DNA from: Okeania sp. SIO3I5
Lineage (GTDB): Bacteria > Cyanobacteriota > Cyanobacteriia > Cyanobacteriales > Microcoleaceae
Length of the DNA stretch: 35,252 nt
Assembly: GCF_010672085.1 (NCBI RefSeq)
Contig: NZ_JAAHHT010000017.1
Coordinates: forward strand, 47,322 to 82,573
Direction: 5' to 3'
The position numbers were made by a program, and so were the translations under genes. Of this stretch, positions 24,016-31,401 are shown piece by piece (within the stretch, counting starts at the first letter, position 1; the number at the start of each line of letters is the position of its first letter). The notes beneath the pieces were generated by a model. It searched no databases. It had not been told where the DNA came from and was given only the letters and a program-made list of their open reading frames with translations.

Positions 24016-24302
24016 AGGGGTATCGCCTGGCTCATAATTCTTTCTCGGAAAGACTCGCGTAATCCTTTAACAGTTGCCACATCTACTTTTCGCCCCAAAA
24101 GATCTTCTAAATCTTGAATTAAACCAATACGATCTAGTAAACTGCGCTCGCTTTCCATATCCACAAGAAAATCTATATCGCTATCTTCTCGCTCTTCATC
24201 TCGTGCAACTGAACCAAATATTCGGATATTCGATGCTCCATGTTGAGCAGCTAGGTTGAGAATTTCTTCCCGCTTTTGTTGTAGAATCTCTCTAATTTTC
24301 AT
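24012..24302 (-). CDS. mntA: MntA-like nucleotidyltransferase antitoxin
   Basis: A 96-residue minimal nucleotidyltransferase. The active site GSVAR (30-34) is followed by the metal-binding pair in DSDIDFLVD (Asp42, Asp44) and a third acidic residue Asp48 in the same strand. It is the standard antitoxin of MntA-HepT modules and should AMPylate HepT. The C-terminus LRESFRERIMSQAIPL is also typical. It is the first gene of the pair, overlapping hepT by 4 bases. The promoter would be in the AT-rich stretch at 24303-24360. Confidence 0.93.
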   Translation of the reverse strand: MKIREILQQKREEILNLAAQHGASNIRIFGSVARDEEREDSDIDFLVDMESERSLLDRIGLIQDLEDLLGRKVDVATVKGLRESFRERIMSQAIPL

Positions 24303-24401
24303 AGTTTAAATAGGGATTTGATTTTTCTAGTAATTATACCATATTGAGATTTGCTTGACTCTTTCTGTAATACCAATTTGTTAAAGCTCTCTACTTAGTT
24401 A

Positions 24402-24437
24402 TATCCCCCCAACTCCCCTTGGTAAGGGGGACTTAAG
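24402..24437. repeat. C/G-run hairpin (CCCCCTTACCAAGGGGG family)
   Basis: ATCCCCCCAACTCCCCTTGG followed by TAAGGGGGACTT. It is related to the hairpins at 12520, 12667 and the inner block at 14169-14239. Confidence 0.65.
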
Positions 24438-24468
24438 AATTAAGATTCATGTTGTAACTTTATTAATT

Positions 24469-24568
24469 GGACTTACGCAAAGAAACCCGGTTTCTACGCT
24501 AAATCATTGTTTCTGACAATAAATATATACGAGAAACCGGGTTTCTGGGTTCCTCTACGTAAGTCCTG
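24469..24568. repeat. MITE-like element B (CAGGACTTACGCA family)
   Basis: A 100-bp element with ends GGACTTACGCAAAG and TACGTAAGTCCTG. The interior palindrome differs from the sister copies: AGAAACCCGGTTTCT and CGAGAAACCGGGTTTC. ATTAA occurs directly at both outer borders if the first two bases are taken as mutated from CA to TT. Confidence 0.8.
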
Positions 24569-24612
24569 ATTAAAATGGTATAATATAAAATCGGGATAAT
24601 TACTATATCCAA

Positions 24613-24687
24613 GTCATTGCGCCTTACACTCCGTGGAAGGAAGCAATCTCAGGGTTTTAGGAGATTACTTCCTATCGTCGCAATGAC
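24613..24687. repeat. Palindromic element (GTCATTGCG family)
   Basis: A 75-bp element with inverted ends GTCATTGCG and CGCAATGAC and an inner pair GGAAGCAATCTC/GAGATTACTTCC. It ends seven bases from the stop codon of the STAND-type NTPase. A half-copy is at 1811-1851. Confidence 0.75.
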
Positions 24688-24693
24688 GACTAT

Positions 24694-26067
24694 TCAATTG
24701 GATTCTATATAATATTCCCTGAGTACACGTGGCACACTATAGAGATTTTCTTGTTTTTCGATGAGGGAACGTCGATACAAAGATTGTAATGTGTTGAGTA
24801 AATCTGATGGTGATGTTTGTGTAGTTTCTAGCAGTTGCGCCAGACTAATAGGTTGATTTTTTGTTGCTAAGAGTGACAGAGTTTGTTTTTCTGGTTGGGA
24901 GAGGCGATCGCTTTGTTGTTGTAAATTATCTTTTAAATCTTCTGGTAATAAAATTGCATCATCGGGCAATAACTCAATCAAATTTTCTTCCAATTCCTGA
25001 ATTTGAGTTGCCACACTTTTTAACCATGAAGGGTTGCCTTGATAGAGGTGAATGAGTTTTTCCGAATTGTCAATTTCTGTTAAACCATAATCTCTGAGTA
25101 TTTCTCTGGCGCTGGCGACATCTAAACCAGTCAGTTGCAAAATAGGAATGGGAATTTTTTTGCTTTTGAGTTGGAGCAGTTTAATGGGTTGTTCCCAACC
25201 TATTAATAGCAGGCAACTTTGATGGGATAATTTTTCTATCTGTTTGAAAAAGGAGTCATATTCTTCGTATCCTGGTTTGTACTTTCCAGCTAATTCTCTA
25301 CTGCTGAAAAGGTGATGAATGTCATCCAAGACAACTAAGCAGCGATGCTTTTGTAAATATTTGATTAGGGGTAATGGTTTTTGTCTGTTTTCCAGTGAGT
25401 TTTGTGGTTGAGACTGGGAGAACAAGTGAACTAAGTCAGCTTGAAATTCGGCAAAAGTGGGAGATGTTTCGAGACTGCGCCAAATTACATAGTCAAAATT
25501 ATCTTTTATTTGTTGAACGAGTTTGACTGCTAATGTGGTTTTGCCGATACCGATGATACCCGTAAGTGCGATGAGGCGACAATGTTGTTCTGAAATCCAG
25601 GTGGTTAGGGTTTCAAGTTCGGTGGTGCGGTTGTAGAAGTCGCCTAATTCTGGCATTTCGTCTAAGTCTTGATGTCGCGTTGCGGGTTGTGTGGGGTGAG
25701 GTGTTTGTTGGTTAGGTTGGTGTGAGTTTAGTGTGTCTAGGGAGTGTCTTTCTTTTTCACAGATGTTGAAACTACCGCTCACATTTTCTGCAAAGTTTAA
25801 AATATTAGAGTTATGAAACCTCTCCATTGCCGAACGAAAATTTGATTTATTGACATCTTCCCCTAATTCCTCCGAAATAATTTTCCATAATTCTGCACCC
25901 ACACCTCTAATGCAACTTTCAGAGTAGTCAAAATCTTCAGCTATTTGCCTGTATCTTTTGCGTTTTAGAGTTCCTTGCAATACCGCTTTTTGTAAATCAT
26001 CTAAATGTTGGCCTGTTTTTTCAAAGACTATTTTATCGGCAATTTTTAAGGCTTCTTCTAGACTCAT
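24694..26067 (-). CDS. STAND-type NTPase with N-terminal vMAP-like HTH; no sensor domain
   Basis: A 457-residue protein. Residues 1-90 form a helical DNA-binding-like domain (KRKRYRQIAEDFDYSESCIR) of the kind placed at the N-terminus of many cyanobacterial vWA-MoxR-associated and NB-ARC proteins. After a Pro/His/Gln-rich linker comes an NB-ARC ATPase: P-loop GIIGIGKTT (170-178), Walker B CLVVLDD (243-249), and the GxP motif in YQGNPSWLK. A winged helix follows (PEKQTLSLLATKNQPISLAQ) and ends VPRVLREYYIESN. Relatives normally continue into WD40, TPR or other sensor repeats; here the protein stops, next to a palindromic element at 24613-24687. It may be a truncated signalling or defence NTPase, or a naturally short form. 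No Shine-Dalgarno stands out at 26067. Confidence 0.85.
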   Translation of the reverse strand: MSLEEALKIADKIVFEKTGQHLDDLQKAVLQGTLKRKRYRQIAEDFDYSESCIRGVGAELWKIISEELGEDVNKSNFRSAMERFHNSNILNFAENVSGSFNICEKERHSLDTLNSHQPNQQTPHPTQPATRHQDLDEMPELGDFYNRTTELETLTTWISEQHCRLIALTGIIGIGKTTLAVKLVQQIKDNFDYVIWRSLETSPTFAEFQADLVHLFSQSQPQNSLENRQKPLPLIKYLQKHRCLVVLDDIHHLFSSRELAGKYKPGYEEYDSFFKQIEKLSHQSCLLLIGWEQPIKLLQLKSKKIPIPILQLTGLDVASAREILRDYGLTEIDNSEKLIHLYQGNPSWLKSVATQIQELEENLIELLPDDAILLPEDLKDNLQQQSDRLSQPEKQTLSLLATKNQPISLAQLLETTQTSPSDLLNTLQSLYRRSLIEKQENLYSVPRVLREYYIESN

Positions 26068-26104
26068 GGGGTTAGGGGATAGGATTTTATTTGTATTATT
26101 ATTA

Positions 26105-26132
26105 TTGACATTTAAAAACAGTTTAGTACATT
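26105..26132 (+). promoter_or_regulatory. Possible sigma70-type promoter
   Basis: TTGACA at 26105-26110, a 16-base spacer, then TACATT at 26127-26132. It points toward the small membrane-protein genes starting at 26275, about 140 bases on. The divergent gap 26068-26274 holds nothing else I recognise. AT richness makes chance matches likely. Confidence 0.25.
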
Positions 26133-26274
26133 TTCAACATTTTTGCACAAAAGTAGATGAAATTAAAACAAAATATGGACAGAGCTAAATAATTTTTCAC
26201 TAGGCAAAGCGTTAGTATGTGGGTATTAAAAAAAATTCCAACTTGAAATGAAATAAAAGTAAAGTAGTAATTTT

Positions 26275-26676
26275 ATGCTCAACAATTTAACTCGTTTTTT
26301 CCAGGCTATTGTGGCCACATTTACAGCTATTTTTAGTTATATTGGGACTGCCAGTGCAGCAGTTACAGGTGTTTTTAGTTTTATTGGTGGTCTTATTAGT
26401 AGTCTTATTAGTGGTCTTATTGGTGGTCTTGGGAATGCTGCAACGCAAAACACTGACTTCTTAATAGGTCTAGCTATTATAGGAGGATTTATATATGCTG
26501 TTATTGTACTCCGCTCAAAAGAGGGTACTTTAGCAACTAAAGCAACGAATATTGCGATAGTATTTAGTGGTATATTTGCTGGTATTATGACAGGGGCTGA
26601 AATTTCAAACAGCAATTCATCAAACGACAATGTTTCCACAATTCTTGTTTATTTGGCAGATATTTATATTTATTAG
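26275..26676 (+). CDS. Small Gly/Ile-rich membrane protein, unknown
   Basis: A 133-residue protein that I do not recognise. It has an N-terminal hydrophobic segment with a Gly/Ser zipper (about 29-55, SFIGGLISSLISGLIGGLGN), a second helix at about 63-80 (IGLAIIGGFIYAVIVLR) and a third at about 92-107 (IAIVFSGIFAGIMTG), then a polar Asn/Ser stretch and a hydrophobic C-terminus. No ribosome binding site is obvious. It is divergent from the STAND-type NTPase gene and followed by a frameshifted relative and another small membrane protein. The Gly-rich helices could oligomerise in the membrane, but any function is a guess. Confidence 0.6.
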   Translation: MLNNLTRFFQAIVATFTAIFSYIGTASAAVTGVFSFIGGLISSLISGLIGGLGNAATQNTDFLIGLAIIGGFIYAVIVLRSKEGTLATKATNIAIVFSGIFAGIMTGAEISNSNSSNDNVSTILVYLADIYIY

Positions 26677-26800
26677 TAGTCTTGGGGGGTCTGCAATACA
26701 AAACTATGAATTGATGATAAATTTAGCTATTATGGCAACATTCATATTTGTTTTGGTATTATGGCAGCGACTCAAATTTCAAGCAGTAGTTTATAGATAA
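26630..26800 (+). pseudogene. Frameshifted partial paralogue of the preceding membrane protein
   Basis: A 56-residue frame starting MFPQFLFIWQ, overlapping the end of the previous gene in another frame. Its core SSLGGSAIQNYELMINLAIM followed by ATFIFVLVLW parallels the previous gene's GGLGNAATQNTDFLIGLAII followed by GGFIYAVIVL. It is most likely the decayed remains of a tandem duplicate rather than a functional gene. Confidence 0.5.
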
Positions 26801-26830
26801 ATAGCCTTAGTTTTTTCTAGAAAGTACAAA

Positions 26831-27157
26831 ATGAAAAAGATAGAATTAGTTTCTAGGGTAATAGTATTTTTAGTATTAGTAATTGTTGTTACGTTTTACT
26901 TTAGAGAATACAGCTTGGATAGATACAATCAAGGAATACTACTAGATAAAAAAGAATATATTTCAAACTTCGATGAATATAAAAATGAACTATTAAGTTC
27001 AAAAGAAAATTTCAGCTTACCTTACTCACTCACTGGCAGTTTTATAGCCTTACTAATCATTGTTGGCGGATATGAATTAATTGTTTTTATTGTTAGCCTT
27101 TTTATAAAATTTATGGTTAATAATAGAAATAAAATAGATATTGAAAAAAAATTATAG
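26831..27157 (+). CDS. Hypothetical two-helix membrane protein
   Basis: A 108-residue protein, not recognised. It has helices at about 7-24 (VSRVIVFLVLVIVVTFYF) and 66-94 (LTGSFIALLIIVGGYELIVF onward). Between them is a charged 40-residue loop with DRYNQGILLDKKEYISNFDE, and the C-terminus is Lys/Asn-rich (cytoplasmic by the positive-inside rule). A GAAAGTACAAA stretch precedes the ATG, a poor Shine-Dalgarno. It could be in one transcript with the membrane protein at 26275. The base composition is strongly AT-rich, as for its neighbour. Confidence 0.6.
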   Translation: MKKIELVSRVIVFLVLVIVVTFYFREYSLDRYNQGILLDKKEYISNFDEYKNELLSSKENFSLPYSLTGSFIALLIIVGGYELIVFIVSLFIKFMVNNRNKIDIEKKL

Positions 27158-27175
27158 TGTGTAGGTATTCAGATT

Positions 27176-27285
27176 GTAGGTTGGGTTAAGCGACAGCGCA
27201 ACCCAACAAAAACCTACACTGTATATCTATTATGTTGGGTTTATCCGTAGGATAAGCTCCGCTAACGTTCCTCAACCCAACCTAG
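27176..27285. repeat. Palindromic element (GTAGGTTGGGTT family), intact
   Basis: A 110-bp element with left end GTAGGTTGGGTTAAGCGACA and right end CTCAACCCAACCTA. It is the best-preserved copy and the reference for the split copy at 4981-5263. Confidence 0.85.
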
Positions 27286-27398
27286 ATGAGTAGCGATCGC
27301 TCTTGTAGAGTGCGTTACATTTCATTAACGCACCACCCTTGATTTTGGGTGCGTTACGCTGGCGCTAACACACCCTACTAGACTTCTTCCTTCTCTAA

Positions 27399-27510
27399 CA
27401 GGACTTACGAAAATGTCGAACTATACGTTATTTGTAGGGGCGATTCGTGTTTGCGCAGCATTCCGCAGGAAATCGCCCCTACAATATGTGGTGCTTATGC
27501 GTAAGTCCTG
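27399..27510. repeat. MITE-like element C (CAGGACTTACGCA family)
   Basis: A 112-bp element with ends CAGGACTTACGAAAAT and ATGCGTAAGTCCTG. The interior is GTAGGGGCGATT...AATCGCCCCTAC around a GCGCAGCATTCCGCAGGAAA block. It is flanked by TCTAA on both sides. Confidence 0.88.
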
Positions 27511-27516
27511 TCTAAA

Positions 27517-27553
27517 TTAATCTAACTCCTCTTCCCCAATATTGCTAATTGCA
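27517..27553 (-). pseudogene. C-terminal scrap of a third symporter gene
   Basis: The minus strand reads AISNIGEEELD and then a stop, matching the last residues of the two intact symporters (ISDIGEEQLD and ISDIGEEELD). The sequence upstream does not continue the match. This is a relic of a deleted third copy or of recombination between copies. Confidence 0.7.
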
Positions 27554-27732
27554 GTTGATTTTCGGTGTGTTACTTAATCTGTGCATCCGTGCCATAATCT
27601 GTGTGAGCGCCTCAACCCAACCTAGATGAGTAGCGATCGCTCTTTTAGAGTGCGTTACATTTCATTAACGCACCACCCTTAATTTTGGGTGCGTTACGCT
27701 GGCGCTTTTCATGTCGCGGAGCAAAACACACC

Positions 27733-28440
27733 CTACTGGACTATATTGTATTGGATTTCGTTCCTCACAATTTTGCTGCTGAAATGGCAACCGATCGCCC
27801 TACCCAAATGAAAACTGCTGCAACAACCAACCCCTACCTGTGCTTGGTCTTCCGTGCGACTGCGACTTAAAGCAGTTTCCAATGTGGCGATACTCAACCC
27901 TGATAAAACTAACGACTCTCTAATACGTTTGCTACCATTATTATCGATAATAGCAAAAGCAATAATTTCTGCTTTTTGTACACCCACCACCCAATATTCT
28001 GCCACCTGTATTTCCTCATAAAGCAACCTTTTCTGACCAATATCATCAGCTAAAGTAGAGTCAGCAATTTCTATCACTAAATCTGGTGGTGGCGTAGTAT
28101 CAAGATTAGCAATAGCAGTTCCATTTGGATCTAACCGCGCACGTTCCCCAATATAATAAGAGATATCTGGTTGACATTCTCTGACTCCTACCATCCTATA
28201 ACTACAATTATCTAAACTATTGAAAGCAAGACTTTTGAGAGTGCAAAAAAGATTAATTGCAAATAGAATAGTTGCATTATCTCTGGAATGATCAGGTCCT
28301 ATTGGCACAGTTTCAATTCTGATCCGCTCATTATGGTAATAGCACTTAGCTTTTTGATAGACATGGTTTTCCGTCATCTCGATAAACTCATCCCAAGTAG
28401 CTATTACCCATGTATTTGTTGGTAGTTTTGTCTGGATCAT
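27733..28440 (-). CDS. Uma2 family (DUF820) putative nuclease, frameshifted C-terminus
   Basis: A 235-residue Uma2 protein. Core residues are Glu38, Pro91-Asp92 (CQPDISYYIGE), Glu124 (PDLVIEIADSTL) and Lys137 (IGQKRLLYEE), followed by VAEYWVVGV, the usual strand. Up to EDQAQVG (about residue 202) the protein is typical. The remaining residues are unrelated to the family. In another frame the DNA right after that point reads WLLQQFSFG then a stop at 27800-27802, the expected ending. A single-base loss in the GGGG run near 27830 therefore appears to have replaced the C-terminus by about 33 foreign residues. The catalytic core is untouched. An element of the CAGGACTTACGCA family lies just upstream. 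Confidence 0.88.
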   Translation of the reverse strand: MIQTKLPTNTWVIATWDEFIEMTENHVYQKAKCYYHNERIRIETVPIGPDHSRDNATILFAINLFCTLKSLAFNSLDNCSYRMVGVRECQPDISYYIGERARLDPNGTAIANLDTTPPPDLVIEIADSTLADDIGQKRLLYEEIQVAEYWVVGVQKAEIIAFAIIDNNGSKRIRESLVLSGLSIATLETALSRSRTEDQAQVGVGCCSSFHLGRAIGCHFSSKIVRNEIQYNIVQ

Positions 28441-28463
28441 TAATTCACCGAAGTCATTTCAGT

Positions 28464-28562
28464 CAGGACTTACGCAAAATACCAAATTATAAACCTTATG
28501 TAGGGTGTAGGGGCGAATGGCATTCGCCCTCTACTAGATATAGTGGTTCTGCGTAAGTCCTG
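28464..28562. repeat. MITE-like element D (CAGGACTTACGCA family)
   Basis: A 99-bp element with ends CAGGACTTACGCAAAA and TTCTGCGTAAGTCCTG. The interior is GTAGGGGCGAATGG-CATTCGCCCTCTAC. It is flanked by TTCAGT on both sides. TTATCAG heptamers (28564-28590) and a minimal GTAGGTTGGGTT palindrome (28599-28630) follow before the symporter stop. Confidence 0.88.
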
Positions 28563-28664
28563 TTCAGTTATCAGTTATCAGTTATCAGTAATAAGCGTAG
28601 GTTGGGTTTCGGTTCCTCAACCCAACCTAGATTCTAGCTCTACTTATGATAGCTGATAGCCATT

Positions 28665-30356
28665 TTAATCCAACTCTTCCTCCCCAATATCGCTAATGGG
28701 AACAGGTACAGCTACAGGCGATCGCAAATCTTCTACCATTTCTTGTATTTCCAAAGGTGGAGGAGGTGTCATCCGAGACACAACCAAAGTCACAATAAAA
28801 TTCAGCACCATTCCCACAGTACCAATACCTTCAGCAGAAACGCCGAAAAACCATGTTGGCATTCCGGCAAATTTGACACCTATAATATAGATAGTAGTAA
28901 ACAATAAACCCACTACCATTCCAGCGATCGCTCCTTCCCGGTTAGTGCGTTTATCAAATACACCTAAAATTATCGCCGGGAAAAAACTAGCAGCAGCTAA
29001 ACCAAAAGCAAAAGCTACCACCTGAGCAACAAACCCTGGTGGATTCACTCCAAAATAACCAGCAATGGCAATAGCAAACCCTACCATGATCCGCCCTACC
29101 ATTAACCGTCGCGACTCGGATGCTCCTGGATCTATCATCCGATAATAAACGTCATGGGCAATGGAACTAGAAATTACCAACAACAAACCTGATGCTGTAG
29201 ACAAAGCAGCAGCTAATCCTCCTGCTGCCACTAACGCAATTACCCAAGGAGCAAGTTTAGCTACTTCGGGAGTAGACAAAACAATAATATCCCGGTCGAT
29301 CTTAATTTCATTAGTCTCTTTATCTGGGGTTAGTTGAAAGCGACCGTCATTATTTTTATCGCTGAATTCTAACAACCCCGTATTTTCCCATTTAGTCGCC
29401 CAGTCTAACTGTTGCACTTCTTCCACAGTTTTGTTGTGCAAACTATCAATTAAGTTGTATCGGGCAAAAGTAGCTAAAGCAGGAGCAGTTGTATACAAAA
29501 TAGCAATAAACAATAATGCCCAACCAGCAGAATATCTCGCTGCCCTTACATTAGGCACCGTGTAGAAACGAACAATAACATGGGGTAAACCAGCAGTTCC
29601 TACCATCAACGCAATAGTGATAAACAAAACATCCAGCATAGTTTTGTTAGTAAAAGCAGCGCTGTATTCTTGGAAACCCAACTCTACCTGAACCTGATTT
29701 AATTTTTCGACAATATCGCTGAAAGTAAAAGCAAATTGAGGAATGGGAATACCCGTAATCTTTGTCGCAATAGCAATAGCTGGAATCAGATAAGCAACAA
29801 TGAGTACAGAATATTGGGCAACCTGAGTCCAAGTGATGCCTTTCATCCCACCTAAGATGGCAAAGAAGGCAACAATAATCATCCCAATAACAACGCCAGT
29901 ACCAATATCAACTTGCAAAAACCGACTGAAAACAATACCGACACCGCGCATTTGCCCAGCAACGTAAGTCATGGATACAAAGATAGCAGCGATAACTGCA
30001 ACTATGCGGGCAATATTCGAGTAGTAGCGATCGCCTACAAAGTCGGGTACTGTATATTTACCAAACTTCCGCAGGTACGGAGCAAGTAGTAGTGCTAATA
30101 GTACATAACCGCCAGTCCATCCCATCAGATAGATCGAACCATCGTAACCCAAAAAAGAAATTAACCCCGCCATTGAAATAAATGAGGCAGCAGACATCCA
30201 GTCAGCTCCAGTAGCAGCACCATTAGCAATAGCAGGTACACCTTGATCGGCGACAAAAAAACCTTTACTATCTTTGACTCGCGATCGCCATCCAATGTAC
30301 AGATAACCCATGAAGGAAATTGTCACCAGTATAAATGTCCAGACTTCTGCACTCAT
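28665..30356 (-). CDS. Sodium:solute symporter large subunit, VC_2705/ActP-like (copy 2)
   Basis: A 563-residue sodium:solute symporter, a close paralogue of the gene at 21713-23407, with long identical blocks and a few substituted stretches (for example FGLAAASFFPAII against IGVSTATFFPAII). The external loop again carries D-K-N-N-D-G. The start codon follows the stop of the small-subunit gene without any gap, so the two are translationally coupled, as is usual for this two-component subfamily. This is the complete, presumably ancestral-type unit; copy 1 has lost the small subunit. The family imports carboxylates such as acetate, but the true substrate is open. Confidence 0.93.
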   Translation of the reverse strand: MSAEVWTFILVTISFMGYLYIGWRSRVKDSKGFFVADQGVPAIANGAATGADWMSAASFISMAGLISFLGYDGSIYLMGWTGGYVLLALLLAPYLRKFGKYTVPDFVGDRYYSNIARIVAVIAAIFVSMTYVAGQMRGVGIVFSRFLQVDIGTGVVIGMIIVAFFAILGGMKGITWTQVAQYSVLIVAYLIPAIAIATKITGIPIPQFAFTFSDIVEKLNQVQVELGFQEYSAAFTNKTMLDVLFITIALMVGTAGLPHVIVRFYTVPNVRAARYSAGWALLFIAILYTTAPALATFARYNLIDSLHNKTVEEVQQLDWATKWENTGLLEFSDKNNDGRFQLTPDKETNEIKIDRDIIVLSTPEVAKLAPWVIALVAAGGLAAALSTASGLLLVISSSIAHDVYYRMIDPGASESRRLMVGRIMVGFAIAIAGYFGVNPPGFVAQVVAFAFGLAAASFFPAIILGVFDKRTNREGAIAGMVVGLLFTTIYIIGVKFAGMPTWFFGVSAEGIGTVGMVLNFIVTLVVSRMTPPPPLEIQEMVEDLRSPVAVPVPISDIGEEELD

Positions 30357-30644
30357 TTAATCTCTCCCATCAGTATTAGATTTTTTATCAAGTTTGTCCA
30401 TGTTGTATTTTTTATCAAGTTTATCCATTTGAATGGCATAAGTAAAAATCAAGATTACAAACACATAAATTGAACCTTGTTGTGCCATCCAAAAACCCAA
30501 AGGGACACCAAAGAATTGAATAGTATTTAAGGGTTGAACTAATAAAATGCTAAAAACAATTGAAACTAAACCCCAAACTATTAGCAAGTTTCTGATTAGT
30601 GCTGTATTAGCACGCCAGTATGCTCGACGTTGTTCTTCGTTCAT
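30357..30644 (-). CDS. Symporter small subunit (DUF4212)
   Basis: A 95-residue, two-helix protein of the DUF4212 / sodium:solute symporter small-subunit family. The start at 30644 gives MNEEQRRAYWRANTALIRNL, matching the family N-terminus; an ATG 75 bases upstream (30719) would add an atypical leader. Helices are at about 20-42 (LIVWGLVSIVFSILL) and 54-70 (GSIYVFVILIFTYAI). The C-terminus contains a 9-residue tandem duplication, MDKLDKKYN then MDKLDKKSN, from a 27-bp DNA repeat. It is directly adjacent to the large subunit with zero spacing. No Shine-Dalgarno is seen. Confidence 0.85.
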   Translation of the reverse strand: MNEEQRRAYWRANTALIRNLLIVWGLVSIVFSILLVQPLNTIQFFGVPLGFWMAQQGSIYVFVILIFTYAIQMDKLDKKYNMDKLDKKSNTDGRD

Positions 30645-30719
30645 TTTTTCAGTTTTTGATTGATAATAGATATTTTTATCAGATTTTCTACCCAAAATCT
30701 GAATTACAGCGGTTTTCAT

Positions 30720-31401
30720 TTCAGTAAACCACAGTAGGGACGTTCCATGAAACGTCCCTACTAGGTTTGAAATGTGAATATGTGGTTCATCAATCTGAAA
30801 AGTGCTGTAATTGGACGATATTGCTAATGTCAGAAGTTATCTGATCAAAAGCTCTATGTTTATAACTTATGACTATTAAATAATGACTTATGACTAATAA
30901 ATAGCTCTTGCAAAAATCTTTCAATAAGTATATATTTTCTATATCTATATATGTATAGGTATAGCAATCGAAGCAAAGGTTAGGACATTTTTAAGGAAGT
31001 CACATTACTGAGGAGTAAGGAGTAAGGAGTCGTAGGGGCGAGCAAGCGAATCGCCCGTACAGGAGTAAGAAAGGAAATGAAAATGCATAAATTTTTAAAT
31101 TCGTATTCATGCTTAACATATTTTAGTTGAGGAAGTAATTTTGCGATTACTGTATAACCGGATTTTATATTAGACCTAATTATTTTGATAAATGCTCAAA
31201 TGAGCGTCAGGGATTACTTCTAAATTCTAAATTCTAATGCTATATAAATAACTTAGGGAGGAGTCAGGAGAGAGAAGTTGTGGAAAAAAGAATATATCAG
31301 GAGGAGTGGTAGGAGAAAGTTTTTTTATCACGAATTAAGCAGATGATGATATTACTTCTAAATTCTAAAAAATTCTAAATTCTAAATTCTAAATTCTAAA
31401 T
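30720..31401. other. Repeat-bearing intergenic region between divergent genes
   Basis: No gene is seen in these 680 bp. Contents are a near-perfect palindrome AGTAGGGACGTT...AACGTCCCTACT (30733-30762), an ATCTATATATGTATAGGTAT stretch (about 30942-30962), a GAGGAGTAAGGAGTAAGGAG run (31011-31030), a GTAGGGGCGA...TCGCCCGTAC hairpin (31033-31061), and a half-copy of the ATCATGTCCGG family near 31325-31350. The promoters of the symporter unit and the Fur-family gene must lie here. No Fur-box-like 19-bp palindrome was evident to me. Confidence 0.5.
31350..31400. repeat. AAATTCT heptamers abutting a start codon
   Basis: About six copies of the 7-base unit TAAATTC run up to one base before the ATG of the Fur-family gene at 31402, leaving no room for a normal ribosome binding site. 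A shorter run of the same heptamer is at 31220-31238. Confidence 0.9.

Larger units (their letters stand above)
27270..27706. repeat. 97-bp direct duplication
   Basis: 27270-27366 and 27610-27706 differ at only two positions. Each contains the right end of the GTAGGTTGGGTT element, a HIP1 octamer and the first part of a TAGTAGGGTGCGTTA-family element (27306-27379 and 27646-27737). No intact gene is seen in 27158-27732. Confidence 0.9.

Noticed and set aside
26337-26639. Minus-strand ORF opposite the 133-residue membrane protein
   Set aside because: It is a complementary shadow of the Gly/Ile-rich sequence and lacks any start signal.
30645-30719. 25-residue N-terminal extension of the symporter small subunit
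   Set aside because: The family N-terminus MNEEQRRAYWRAN begins at 30644; the extension looks unlike the family, although no ribosome site decides it.
31330-31400. Fur box upstream of the Fur-family gene
   Set aside because: The region is a heptamer array; I could not find a convincing 19-bp inverted repeat.
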